A stretch of DNA of 60,000 nucleotides from Takakia lepidozioides (Eukaryota; Streptophyta; Takakiopsida; Takakiales; Takakiaceae). The DNA lies in assembly GCA_030704615.1 (NCBI GenBank), contig CM060733.1:50346001-50406000 (forward strand), written 5' to 3'. Below are positions 22,700 to 33,517 of the stretch, one piece after another. The notes beneath the pieces are model-generated. The model saw only the letters and a list, made by a program, of their open reading frames with translations, had not been told where the DNA came from and did no database searches. The position numbers were made by a program, and so were the translations under genes. Within the stretch, counting starts at the first letter, position 1. Every line of letters begins with the position of its first letter.

Positions 22700-23000
22700 G
22701 TCACGACCAGTGTTGGGCGGATATAGAGTCACCAGGATATCGATAGCAGGATATCAACCTAGACAATGTATCCGGACCCGGAACCGGCATTTTTTAGTAT
22801 CTGGGTTAGATGCATAACCGGCGGATATGTAAATACGCAAAAAAAATCCTATAACCGGTGTAATTCATGGCGGATATCTGGCCAATACTCGTCAATATCT
22901 GGCGGATCTCTGCCCTAATCTTAATAAATGGATGCATACCCGGAGCCGCTGTTTATCAGGTTGGTAATACCCGGAACTGGCGGATATCTATGTCATGGTT
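22700..23000. repeat. GGATATC/ACCCGGAA-rich degenerate repeat region
   Basis: The words GGATATC, GGCGGATAT and ACCCGGA(A/G)C recur many times with variable spacing. It looks like the terminal region of a non-autonomous transposon, but no inverted ends could be matched. Confidence 0.4.
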
Positions 23001-23101
23001 TTATTTGTGACTAGTTAGAAATAATTATTTCTAACTAATTAGGACATTATACATGTATATTTGTATTTTGTTGGCATTGGGACTTCATTTGGTTCCATGT
23101 G

Positions 23102-23189
23102 CCAAGTGAGGTGGCGAACCTCACTTGGGACGTGGGGAGGTTATCTCCACGTGAGACGTAGGCAGGCTCGTCTTCTTCTAGTCGAGCCT
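23102..23189. repeat. Three consecutive hairpins
   Basis: Hairpin 1 has a perfect 11-bp stem (23102-23112 with 23118-23128) and a 5-nt loop. Hairpin 2 (23130-23152) has a stem of about 9 bp with one G-T pair. Hairpin 3 (23164-23189) has a 7-bp stem and a 12-nt loop. They follow each other within 90 bp. Confidence 0.7.
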
Positions 23190-24065
23190 CCCGAGGCCTC
23201 TCTCGCCGCCATAGCTTTAGTTCTTGAGATGGAGAGTGGGTGAGGTCTGTATGGTGGAGTCATTTAGCAAAGGTGCCATTGACTTGACTTATATAACGTG
23301 ATAGAGTGGTTTCTCCTCTTTTCACCATTCCCGTATCACTAAAAGAAGACCTGCTTACATCTATGAGTGCAAGGTGTTAGCATAGTTAGCACTTGTGTGT
23401 GAGAGAGAGCTTGATAGATAGTTCTTTAAGTTACAAGGTGTTGCAGGGTTTGCAAGAAAAAAACCTTGTGGTGTTTATGTACAAGAGGAGGTCTTCAAGG
23501 AGAGCCCCATTGAAAAGTTTGAGAGCTTGTGAAGAAGCTCTTGTTCTGCAAGTGTTGCAGGGTTTGAGGAGTTCAAGAAGAGCTTGGGTGTTAAAGGAGC
23601 AAGCGGTGCATGTGTGGAGCATGGTTTCAGCTTGTGGGAGTCTTCAACTTCAAGCTTAGGAGAGCTATGAGTGGAGGTAGACATCTGATTTCTCTTTGGG
23701 GCATAATAGTGTATTTGTAGAGCATGCTTTGAGTTGAGGTTTCAATCCCAAGCTTGGGAAGAGCATGTCTATGGAAATGGCAAGTGCAGGGCTGGATTAT
23801 GAGCTCTAAGAGGTGCACTATGGCCATGGAAGGAAGCACTATGAGTGCATGCGATGGCTAGAGAGGGTATGCCAAGCTCAATAGCTTGTTCTATGCTTGT
23901 TTCAATAAGTTCTATAGAGAAAGAGAGCTTGTTGTGTGGCAAATAGCTTGCTCAGGGAGTTAGAGGCACTTTTGGTGGTCTATTGATGCTCAAGAAACCA
24001 AGAACAATACCTCTGGTTGCTCCATAGAAGCCATCGCTCGTTGCAGCAATCGCAGAGGCAAAGCG

Positions 24066-24175
24066 GCGCAAACCCTAGCTTGGGAACGCTTGGGAACACG
24101 TGTGAACTCATTGGGAACTCGAGGGAACTCTTGGGAACTCCTTGGGAACTCCTGGGAACGCGTAGGAACATTGCC
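24066..24175. repeat. TTGGGAACTC-type short tandem repeat
   Basis: The words TTGGGAAC, TGGGAACTC and AGGGAACTC recur about eight times in 110 bp with short joints. Confidence 0.8.
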
Positions 24176-24224
24176 CCAGAGTTGGGAGCACCACCATTGT
24201 CCCATTGGATGAACTATTGAGCCA

Positions 24225-24625
24225 GTGGATGACAATCGGCGCTCCTGGATGAGAATCGGTTGCAGTGGATGAAACTGCGCCAGCGGATGAAATCGTGGCA
24301 GCAGATGAACTATCGTGCTATCAGATGAAAAATCACGGCGACGGATGAAACTGCGTCAGCAGATGAAATCGTGGCAGCGGATGAACTATCGTGCCATCGG
24401 ATGAAAAATTGCGGCGATGGATGAAACTGAGTCAGCGGATGAAATCGTGGCACCGGATGAACTATCGTGCCATTGGATGAAAAATCGCGGCGACGGATGA
24501 AACTGCGCGAGCAGATGAAATCGCGCCAGTGGATGAAATATCGCACCGACGGATGAAATATCAGACCTGCGGATGAGAAATCACGGTTTTGGATGAAATG
24601 TGGTCAGTGACGGATGAAAAATCGA
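24225..24625. repeat. GGATGAAA minisatellite with higher-order period
   Basis: Units of about 16-20 bp each contain GGATGAAA or GGATGAAC plus a variable tail (CTGCGTCAGC, TCGTGGCAGC, CTATCGTGCCATC, AATCGCGGCGAC). Four successive unit types repeat as a block of about 75 bp. Confidence 0.9.
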
Positions 24626-24649
24626 TTGACTATGGTTATTTTGGAGCCT

Positions 24650-24960
24650 TCAGGAGGCTTGTTTGAGGACTATTTGGGGTCTATTGAGGCCAATATCTTG
24701 CAGGTATTGGGGTTGCTTTGAGGACTATTTGGGGTCTATTGAGGCCAATATCTAGCAGGTATTGGGCCTGCTTGAGGACTATTTGGGGTCTATTGAGGCC
24801 AATATCTTGCAGGTATTGGGCCTGCCTTGAGGACTATTTGGGGTCTATTGAGGCCAATATCTTGCAGGCTTGTGGAGCCTGCTTGGGGCTGTTTGAAGGA
24901 CTATTTGGGGTCCTTTGAGGCCAATGTTTTGCAGGCCTGTGGAGCCTTGTGAAGGTGGTC
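24650..24960. repeat. About 58-bp tandem repeat (five copies)
   Basis: Copies begin near 24662, 24718, 24774, 24831 and 24897. The core is GAGGACTATTTGGGGTC, then TATTGAGGCCAATAT, then TTGCAGG. The later copies diverge and grade into the next array. Confidence 0.9.
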
Positions 24961-25235
24961 GGAGGACGATTGGAGGTCCTTGGAGGCCTATATTGGGCAG
25001 ACTTATGGAACTTTCTAAGAACTCTTTGGGGGACTATTGGAGGTCCTTGGAGGCCAATACTTGGCAGATTTGAGGAGCTTCTTAAGGGCTGTTGGAGGAC
25101 TGTTGGAGGTCCTTGGAGGCCAATATTTGGCAGATTTGTGGAGCTTTTTAAGGGCTGTTTGGAGGACTATTGGAGGTCCTTGGAGGCCATATTGGGCAGG
25201 CTTGTGGAGCCATTGTAAGGGCTGGTTGGAGACCT
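24960..25235. repeat. About 66-bp tandem repeat related to the preceding array
   Basis: Four copies share GGAGGACTATTGGAGGTCC, TTGGAGGCCAATA, TTGGCAGA and GGAGC-TT-TAAGGGCTG. The shared words GAGGACTATT and GAGGCCAATAT show descent from the same ancestral unit as the 58-bp array. Confidence 0.85.
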
Positions 25236-25954
25236 TGGAGGCCACTAATTGGTGGGCGCCTAGGCCTTTGGGTGGACTGTTTAGAGTCCAAATTTGCGAA
25301 CTTCTTGAACCTCAGTGGGTCTATGTGAGGGGCTGATTGAGGGCAGATTTCAGAAGTTCATGGCAATAATTTGAGGACTCTTGAGAGTTATTTGAGAGGT
25401 TCTTTAAGGATAGCCTTGTTTATTGTTCAAGCAAGAGTGAGTGTGAAGATAGGGGGAGTAATGGGATGAGAGCATTCTGGGCTTAGAGATTGCTTTAGCT
25501 TCTCTTCTCTATAGTCTTCCATCATTCTTGTAGGCCAAAGCTTTTCCGTAAGCGGAGGCAGAGCTAGTTTGGATGGAGACTTGGCCATCTTGCAGGTTTA
25601 TTAAAGCCGCAAGGAGATCGATTGATTTAAGCTGTGGGAGGTGTTGTTGTTTGAGTTTCCTGTGTTTGGATCCTCCTCCCACACATGCATGTTTGACTGT
25701 GCGCCATGCTAGTTTGGTTTGGGCGCTTGCTTTTATAGGTGGTTGTGCCGGAAATATTGTGGCCGGCCAATCCTAGAGCGTGCGGTCGGTGGTGAGGCTG
25801 GGGTGATGACCAGCAGACCATCATTGTTTCTCTTATGGTGAGGCTGGGTGTATGAGCAGCAGACCATAGGAGTGCCTGCGGTGGATGCAGGTGCAGGTGC
25901 TGGTTCAGAATAGGAACCTAGTACTCCAAACCATAAGCCCCAACAGGTTCTCTA
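25236..25954. other. No gene recognised; probable 5' LTR/leader of element B
   Basis: This stretch lies directly before the B gag and holds no supportable gene. An LTR boundary or primer-binding site could not be shown. Confidence 0.3.
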
Positions 25955-25966
25955 CCCGGTTATCTT

Positions 25967-27037
25967 GTGGAAAGGGGGCTTAGAGACAAATTGATAGCCG
26001 GTTTGAGTGTGAGTTTTCATCACGGAGCTGCCACAGTTGCTGAGGAGAGTGCCGGTACGAGCACCAACGATACTAGTGGGTATACAAGACGAGGTGTGTG
26101 TTTTAGGCCACCTTCACCTTCAATGTCTTCTGAGGAAGGTTCAGACTCAGAGTTAGGAGGATTCTCGCCGAGGGTGCAAGCCATTTCCGTGCCATTGTTG
26201 TGGGATACGATGGAGGAAATGTATGGAGCTACCAAGGGGCCACGTCGGTACTCGGGAGCTGTGGGCACCATCGAGCTTGATGATTTCATAGAAGAGTTTG
26301 ATAGTTGGTGTGATTTGCAGCAGATGCGCAATCCACAACTGTTCACGCCTTTTATGGCGTGGAAGGGGCTGTTTCAGCACTTTGAGGGGCCGCCTATGGA
26401 TGACTACCATGAGTTTAGGTGGGGAAATGAGGTGGAGATTGAGGAGTGACAACAATATTGGTCACCTGACTATATCTCCATCACTAGAGGCACAAGGGCA
26501 GCGACGACACCAGCAGCTACACCATCATCCCCAACTGCAAGCACTAATAGTGGAACAAGTAAAGATGGAGCTGGGAAATCCACTCAAGCTCCTGCTGCAA
26601 CACCAGCACCCGTGCCTGCCTTTAACCCAGTTGTGGAGTTCTTCGAGGAGTTAAGGAGAAACTACCAAGGAATAAGGACAGAGAAGTTGCGGAGCTTGCA
26701 AGAGTTCCAGCGGAGGCCTACTGAGAGTTTGAGGGAGGCTTACACGCGCATGAGGCGATTGATAAATGTGACCCAAGGGGTTACGGAAGCTCAAGCAGTC
26801 CAATTCTGGTATGGGATATTGGACAAAGAGCTGAGGAGAAGGATGCGGGATGCAACTCTCCTACAAGTGGACCAACCCACCTTAGCAAACGTGTTTTTGC
26901 TAGCAGAGTGGATAGAGCTCAATATGGTGGAGGAGCGAGTGGTCATGGTGGGATTTGGTAAGGAGACACAACGAAGTGGGACTCCTAGCCAACAACAACC
27001 ACTACCCCAACGTGCTCAAGGCAACAAGGGGGCTTAG
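25967..27037 (+). pseudogene. Element B gag (broken)
   Basis: The first part (25967-26449) ends after a capsid-like region (GTIELDDFIEEFDSW, FTPFMAWKGLFQHFEGP). The second (from about 26600 to 27037) continues with a retrotransposon gag core in another frame (FFEELRRNYQG, EFQRRPTESLREAYTRMRRL, QAVQFWYGILD, ANVFLLAEW). A frameshift and a low-complexity Thr/Pro/Gln linker lie between about 26450 and 26600. It would form the particle shell around element RNA. Confidence 0.75.
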
Positions 27038-27070
27038 GCGAAGCCCAGGGAAGGACAGAGAGGATCTCAA

Positions 27071-27289
27071 TTGCAGAGGTCATTTCCTTCATTCTCAGGC
27101 CAACAACAGTTGGGTGTGACATGTTGGGATTGTGGAGGACCCCATGTTAAGAGAGATTGCCCGGAGAGAGGCAAAGAGTCGGCACAGGCACAGCCTACAC
27201 AACTACAATGTGGGCATTGTGGCAAGTATGGGCATGAGGAGGCCCATTGTTATGACTTACATCCTGAGCTACGGCCAGGCCAGTTCTAA
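27071..27289 (+). CDS. Element B nucleocapsid: two zinc knuckles
   Basis: Two CCHC-type knuckles are visible: CWDCGGPHVKRDC and CGHCGKYGHEEAHC, in a Gln-rich context. They follow gag after a short gap with a stop at 27037. In the first, spacing is CX2CX4HX4C. These bind the element RNA. Confidence 0.8.
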   Translation: MQRSFPSFSGQQQLGVTCWDCGGPHVKRDCPERGKESAQAQPTQLQCGHCGKYGHEEAHCYDLHPELRPGQF

Positions 27290-27784
27290 GGGAACAATAG
27301 TGGCCGAGGACGAGGCAATGTAGTCCAGAGAGGTAGATGAGGCAGAGGTCGCGGTGGAGGTCGTAACCAAAACCAAGGAGCACAAGGTCAAGGTCAAGGT
27401 CATGACCAATGCATCGTGGATAGGCTTGCCCAGCTAGTGCAACGTCTTGCTACCATGGCCACTACTCATGTTGCGCCAGCTCCAAGGCCTGAGGTTCAAG
27501 CCCCACCTGCACAACCTCCTATGCCTAGGGAATACCGGATTGGTATGGGCTTCATGTGTGGAGCCGCACTTGCAGGACCATTGCATGTGGACTCTGCAGC
27601 TGCTATCACTCGAGCAGCGACGCATGCTCCTGAGCCAAGATGAGCATATGTGGATTTGGATCCACAAAGAGGGGAAGCAAGTCGACAGACAAGGCTTCCA
27701 CAGTTTTTCACATTGGTTGAGATAGTGCCAACTACGCCATCGATGGTACCCGCTCGCACAAGTGTGCCAGAGGTAGAGCCATGA

Positions 27785-28384
27785 GTGCCAGTGGGGAGAG
27801 TTGGTGTGGCTCGGGAAATGCCAGTGGGTGGTGCTGCAAGGCAAGATGCAGCCAGTACATTGTTGGGGGCGGCTACGGTGGTTTGCCAAGCTCCATTGTT
27901 TTCTGCAATGACAATTGCAATGCCGGGGATTCGGCCAGCTGCTGTGTTCAGACTAGCAGCTAGACTTTGTGAGAGTGGTGATGCATCGGCACTATCTGTG
28001 GGGATACCGGATAATGTGCAGTGCATGGATGCCCTGGACTCAAGGGTGAAGACAGCCACAGCTGCACCATGGCAAGCGGCAGCTGCAAGGTTGCAGGAGT
28101 TGCCAGCTAGACCAGCCATTGAGCGCAGTATGGTGACTCCTGGGGTAGTCTTGGTGGACAATCAGGATGGTGTGTTTCAGTTAGGTGGCCCAGCCGGGAG
28201 GAGGTATAGGCCACTACGGGTCTTGTTGGGCTCGGGAGCACAGCCATTGATGTTGGGGAGAGCAACAATTGCAGGCTTGGGCCTTACAGAGGCGGATTTG
28301 GAGCCTTGCCCTTTCCAAATTCAAACATCTTTGGGTGGTTCAGAGAAGGCACGAGGGATAACACACCATGAGCTCTTCATTTGA
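27785..28384 (+). pseudogene. Element B protease region with altered active site
   Basis: After an Ala-rich linker, VLVDNQDGVFQLGG and RPLRVLLGSGAQPLMLG resemble the entry to a retropepsin-like domain. The position of the catalytic Asp (D-S/T-G) is Gly here (GSGAQ). The ORF stops at 28384 soon after. The copy is therefore unlikely to have an active protease, if the assignment is right. Confidence 0.6.
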
Positions 28385-28433
28385 TTGCAGTCGGATCATC
28401 CTACAGACGGCTCAATCATGAGAGCTAAAGCCA

Positions 28434-28667
28434 TTGTTACGGACGCCATTGTCTTATGATGTGCTTGTTGGTGGGGCGGTGTTATACCCCATGGGATTCA
28501 CTCTGGACTTTTGGGAGGAAACGACATCCTACAGGCCGGAATGGCAGTCAGGAGATGGTCGACGAGCACTGCTCCCAGTGTGGTTTATTGGGAATGTAGC
28601 GGTGGATCATAGGAACATGATGCCTACATTGGCTGCATTCTCAGGGGTGGTGGCTTGGGGGTGGTGA
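28434..28667 (+). CDS. Element B spacer domain before the methyltransferase
   Basis: A 77-residue open stretch with a strongly conserved look: YDVLVGGAVLYPMGFTLDFW, then SYRPEWQSGDGRRALLPVWF. It sits between protease and methyltransferase and probably completes the protease-linked region. The frame is broken on both sides. Confidence 0.45.
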   Translation: MLRTPLSYDVLVGGAVLYPMGFTLDFWEETTSYRPEWQSGDGRRALLPVWFIGNVAVDHRNMMPTLAAFSGVVAWGW

Positions 28668-28926
28668 GCTCTTGGAGGGCAATAGCCATGCAGATGATAG
28701 GGCATCACCTGATGAGGACAAACAATTGGCATACAAGGCTGATTTGCTTCCTCATGTGCCTGTGCATATTCCACTGTGGGGTACGGTTGGGAATTTGCAT
28801 CGAGTAGCAGGCGAGTATGTGCACCAAGCATGGTAGGAAGCCTTTCCATTGATGAGTGAGGGGAGTTCAGTGACAGCACCTGGACCTCCTGAGTTAGCTC
28901 CTTTGGACACGGTGCCCATTACCTGG

Positions 28927-29863
28927 CAACCACCTGACTCAGGGATTTGTTTGCTATACCTGTTTGGAGGCATGAGCACTGGGCTTGCAAGAGTGTTGCA
29001 AGTAGGAGTAAAGTACGCAAGTACTTGTATGTGGAGAAGGATGAGATAACTCGGCGTATTTCTATGCGCCACATCGCCTTGCTCACACACCGGTATCCTG
29101 AGTTGTTGCCTCTCTCAGCAATTCAAGGGTATCAAAAGACCCGGTATGGTTCCATTGACTTGGTGATAGCTGGATGGCCTTGCCAAGGACACTCTCCCGT
29201 AGGTCATGGGAATGGCTTGCATGATGCACGATCGTATTTGTTTTGGGAGATGTTGCGAGTGTTGCGGGACTTGCAGACGAGACAAGTGCAACCTCTAGGC
29301 TATATCTTGGAGAATGTTCCTCTTATGGGGGATTCTCGGGCCAGGGTAATGGCCAGTGTGCATCGGGTGCGGTCTTGGATTGAATTGGCGGTGTTATTGG
29401 ATGTAGCAGCGGTGAGATCACGCGCACATCGACCTCGATTGTGGTGGACCAATCTTGCACTACCAGAGCTGCTCAAGAGAGCATACGATTCCATTCAACG
29501 GCCACCCAATCTCACGGTTGAAGGCATTTTGGACCAAGGGAAGCAACCACAGAGAGTGCGACATGATGATCGTCCACCTCTAGCAGTGGTCAATCGAGTG
29601 GGGCAGCCACGTGCGGCCTTGCCTACACTCATGACTTTCCCTCGTCTCATGCTTTCCGAGACAATGGTCCTGGGTTGATTTGGGACAGTGTGCTACAACA
29701 ATTGGTGGAGCCCAATGCGGATGAGCGAGAGCGGGCAATGGGATTTGTCACCGGCACTACAGATGTGCCAGCTCTGTCAGAGGCATCACGCCGCCAAGTG
29801 TTGGGTCAGGCAATGGATCTAAATTGTTTGATATGGGTGATTAGTTTGTGCATGGCTGAGCAA
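28927..29863 (+). pseudogene. C5 cytosine DNA methyltransferase domain in element B (frameshifted)
   Basis: Conserved motifs occur in the usual order. Motif I is LLYLFGGMSTGLARVL (about 28950-29000). The catalytic PCQ loop is at 29178-29186 within DLVIAGWPCQGHS, and ENVP (motif VI) is at 29310-29321. A motif VIII-like VRSRAHRPRLWWTN follows. The C-terminal part (about 29700-29850: ERERAMGFVTGTTDV, RRQVLGQAMDLN) corresponds to motifs IX-X. Spacing and the FWEMLRVLRDL and RPRLWWTNL blocks recall DNMT3/DRM-type rather than bacterial enzymes. Two frame changes (near 29010 and near 29640) break this copy. The catalytic Cys is kept. Intact relatives would methylate cytosine in DNA, perhaps newly made element DNA. 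Confidence 0.88.
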
Positions 29864-30439
29864 TGGAGATTGCAAGCATTGATGGCTACTTCTGCACTCT
29901 CATTAGATAGTGCATCCTCCCTGCCAACCGGGACGGTTGAGGCAGTGAGTGGGGGCAAGCATAGGATCGTGGTTTGCAAACACCCATGGCAGATGTGGGA
30001 TGAGATACGCAAAGAGAGAGTCATTGGATCTCTCAAGCAGCAGTATGAGGAGTGGGGAGAGCCATGGACTGAGGATCAGTTGGAGGCCAAGGTGGCCAAG
30101 ATTTTTGAAGTGGTTGAGAATGTTTCTTGCTCAGATGATGTTCTCAAGGTGGCTATGGCGGAGCAAGTGGAGGCTACGCCACAGTCAGATTGGGCGGACA
30201 AGGCCCAAGAGGTTGCTATCTAGCAACCAAAGGATTCGTCTCTTACCTCCAAGCCTGGTGTACCCAAGGTTGCAGTCACTGAGGACAATTGGGAACCGGA
30301 TGTTGGACCTACAGTCACCGGAGGAGAGAGACGGAGGATCCAGCAATTTCTAAAGGCTTATAGGAATTGCTTTGCCTTCGGATTGGGGGAGTTTGAAGGG
30401 TCAGGAGATTCATATTGATTTGGCAAGTGACACGCCAAT
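29864..30439 (+). CDS. Element B linker between methyltransferase and RT
   Basis: The frame that carries motifs IX-X stays open to 30223 and encodes a charged segment (CKHPWQMWDEIRKERV, EEWGEPWTEDQLEAKV). Its composition is normal for protein but I recognise no domain. Coding then shifts frame towards RT. Confidence 0.45.
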
Positions 30440-31662
30440 CTTTTGAAGCCCCTACCGGTATAGTGACATGGAGAGGTCATTGATCCAGTCACGGACTATG
30501 GAGTTGTTCGAAGCTGGATTGGTGGAGTTGTCAGGCAGGGAGTATGCCTCGGCAACGGTGATGCCAGCTAAGAAGGATATCTATGGCAATTGGACAGAAA
30601 GATATTGTGTGGGACTATCGTCCTGTGAATCGTCAGACTACGTTCGATAGATATGCCATGCCAACTCCAGAGGAGATCTTTGATGCCATTGGGCATGCAA
30701 AGGTGTTTAGCACATTGGACTTGCGATCCGGTTACCACCAGTTGCCAATCAAAGAGGCTGACAAGCAAAAGACGGCATTTTGGGGGATTGACCAACATGG
30801 GAAAGATTGTTTGTACCAATGGCGGTTCTTACCGTTTGGGTTGAAGAATGCTCCTGCAGAGTTTCAGATGGTCATGGATAGGATTCTCGCGGGGCTAGAC
30901 TTCGCCCGGTGCTATATTGATGACATCATCGTCTTTAGTGCTACGGTTGAGGAGCATGAGAGACACCTTCAGGTGGTGTTTGAGCGCTTGAGAGCGTACG
31001 GGTTGAAACTGCACCCCGGAAAGTGCAAGTTCTTCCACAATCAGATTGAGTATCTGGGCCACATGATATACCCTGGAGGATTGGGTGTTCAACAAACAAA
31101 GGTGGAGGCCATTGCATGCATTCCACGCCCCATGGATGTGAGCAGAGTTCGTGCTTTCATGGGATTGACAAACTACTATCGACGGTTTGTCAAGGGATTT
31201 AGCAGCATTGCAAAGGCTCTTACCAAGTTGACCAAGGTGGGTCATGAGTGGCAGTGGGAGGAGGAGCAAGAAAAAGCCTTTGAGGAACTCAAGGCTCGAT
31301 TGACTTCTGCACCTATTCTGAGGCGGTCTATTCGGGGGCGGCCTTTCCAGCTACATACGGATTGGAGTATGCTGGGGATTGGAGCAGTGCTCACACAGAT
31401 AGATGATGAGGGAAGAGAGTTCGTAGTGGCATATGCTAGCTGCTCGAACAATGATGCCGAGGCGAAGTATAGTTCATATGAAGGGAGTGTCTAGCTACGT
31501 ATGGGCAGTGGCACATTTCAGATGCTACCTCTATGACAATCTCTTCACCCTTGTCACAGATCACCAGCCATTGAAGTGGTTGATGGAGTCAGACAAACTT
31601 ACAGGGAAGCTTGCATGGTTGGCACTTATGCTTCAAGAGTACGACTTCCAGGTGGTGCATCG
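30440..31662 (+). pseudogene. Element B reverse transcriptase and truncated RNase H
   Basis: RT starts with APYRYSDMERSLIQ-like residues, shifts frame near 30590, then continues in one ORF (30583-31494) with [26 protein letters not shown], the catalytic CYIDDIIVF (YIDD at 30913-30924), YLGHMI and FMGLTNYYRRFV. RNase H follows (LHTDWSMLGIGAVLTQ), shifts frame near 31490 and is cut at LQEYDFQVVHRV, where the LTR of element C begins at 31663. Confidence 0.85.
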
Positions 31663-32386
31663 TGTCGCGGCCCTTTGCCTTGAGGGCAGGGGGTCGGGAC
31701 ACATGAGGGGCTGCCCCTGTGGTGGGGGCAGCGGCAGCGATAGGTATGGGGGGCTGAAGCACCCTTGAGTGCCCAAGGCACTCAAGGAGGCGGAGGCGCT
31801 CACTAGGTGGAGCCCCACACACCGGGTTGCGGTGGGGGTGGCTCCACAAGGGGTGGTGGTAGCTTAGCGGGACTTAGTGGGGGTGGCATAGGACTCACCA
31901 TGGGGGCGGAGACCTCGTGGTGGGAGTCGTGGGGAGTCTTGGGACTCATCACGGTCCATAGGGGCCGTGGTGAGCGGGCCAAGACTCACTGCGACTCATC
32001 ACCGGGAGTCGAGGGTTTTCGTGGTGGTTCGCCATAAAATGGCATGGCTGGTTGTGAACCCCCGCGGACAGCTACAGAAGTATATATAGGGATTAGTAAC
32101 CCCGAGAACGGTGCAAGCCCGTTGGTGACCAAAAACTAGTGAGTAAGCGAGCGAGCCGGAAAGCGACCAAAGAGTGGGGAGCTGTTCCGGACTGCCATCT
32201 ACCAAAGGGAATTCCACTAGTCCCAAATAGGTGGAGGGTTTAGTGGGGAGCAAAGGGGGACCGTTATGTCCCGGTGAGCAGCCGAAGCTCCAAGTTGGCC
32301 CGGCGGCCAGGTTGGGAGTCAGGCGCGCGCATCAAAGCGAGTAACTATGACGTGAAGGGGAGCTTACCGAAAGGAGTTGCGCGACA
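31663..32386 (+). repeat. 5' LTR of element C (724 bp)
   Basis: It begins TGTCGCG and ends CGCGACA, an inverted terminal repeat. It is nearly identical over its whole length to 38951-39674. A TATA-like TATATATAGG lies at about 32080. The primer-binding site follows two bases after the end. It inserted into the RNase H region of element B. Confidence 0.92.
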
Positions 32387-32388
32387 CT

Positions 32389-32400
32389 TGGTATCAGAGC
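32389..32400 (+). other. Primer-binding site of element C
   Basis: TGGTATCAGAGC is the typical plant site complementary to the 3' end of initiator methionine tRNA, placed directly after the LTR. Confidence 0.92.
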
Positions 32401-32441
32401 TTAGAGTTCAGTACGCGATCGTCCTTGGGATTGGCCTCATC

Positions 32442-33517
32442 ATGGGGTCGGGCAAGCCGAAGCGAAAGCGGAACGGCCCAAAAGATGATGATCCCGGTGA
32501 GCCCGATGGGGGCGACGTGTCACCGAGGCGGCCGTTTGAGGAAGCGATGCATGTTCCCAAAAACGAGGCTGCTCAAGAGCGGGAGGAATCCGAGGAGTCG
32601 GAGCCCGAGGAATCCTTGAGAGCTCCGACAAACCAAGAGATGCCTCCCATGCCGGCAGCCTTTTGAGAGGGTTGTTGGCGCAGTTTGGCGGGACGTTGAA
32701 AGACGTGTTGAAGGCGGCTAATGCCACTTCCACTAAGGCCAAGTTTAAGGTGAAGCCTAAGGAACCCGGCACCTTGAGGGCGTCCGAAATGGAAGGCACT
32801 CAACACCTGGCTCCTGGAGCTAGAGCAGTACTTCCGGGCGGCCAAGTTGAGTGACGAGGATCGGGTGGAAGTGGCTCCCACCTATTTGAGGGGCTATGCT
32901 CAACAATGGTGGCAGAAACGCCTTCACGACCGAGGTCCAAGCCCGGAAACCTTGAACTGGAGTGGGTTCAAGGAATTGATGAAGAGACAGTTTGTGCCCC
33001 TCAACGCGTCCTGGCTTGCCCGGACAAGATGAGGAATTTGAAGCAAACAGATGACATTCGGGGGTATGTCCAGGCTTTCAATGTGCTGTTGCTCGAAGTC
33101 GCGGACATGGCAGAACCAGAAATGGTCTTCAACTTTGTGGCGGGACTGGCCCCATGGGCCAGGCGGAAGTTGGAGGAGAAGCCACCCAAGACTTTGAACG
33201 AGGCAATTGAGAGGGCTGAATGTTTCTCGGATGTCCCTAGGGGTGAGAGACAAGGCCGTACGGAGCTGAACCACAAGAAGACCGGCGGGAAGGTGACTCC
33301 TCCCGACCGGAAAAGAAGTGGGATAGGCCACGCGGCGACAATGGCACGTGGAAATCGAAGGGAGGGCCTTCACACGTCAAGGCGGCACCCGGTGCTTCGA
33401 AAGGAAAAGCGGGTGGAGCGGCTTATGGCGGACAGAAGGCGACCTTTGATGGAGTGTGTTTCAATTGCGGGGAGCCCGGGCACATGGCCAAGAAGTGCAC
33501 GAAGCCCCGGCAATTGA
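32442..33517 (+). pseudogene. Element C gag (frameshifted)
   Basis: The probable start is ATG 32442 (MGSGKPKRKRNGPKDDD). Coding then moves across frames near 32660, 32850 and 33020: QFGGTLKDVLKAANATS, then LSDEDRVEVAPTYLRGYAQQWW and FKELMKRQFVPLN, then DDIRGYVQAFNVLLLE and MVFNFVAGLAPWARR. These are typical plant gypsy gag blocks. At least three indels break the frame. Confidence 0.85.

Larger units (their letters stand above)
25955..31662 (+). mobile_element. Ty3/gypsy retrotransposon B carrying a C5 cytosine methyltransferase
   Basis: The order is gag, two zinc knuckles, protease remnant, a conserved spacer domain, a C5-type DNA methyltransferase, RT and RNase H. The element is cut at 31662 within RNase H by the LTR of element C, so integrase and 3' LTR are missing. 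Many one-base indels and stops break the coding. Cytosine methyltransferases captured by gypsy elements are known in charophyte algae (and in other retrotransposon classes in dinoflagellates), so the arrangement is known in kind. Confidence 0.9.
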
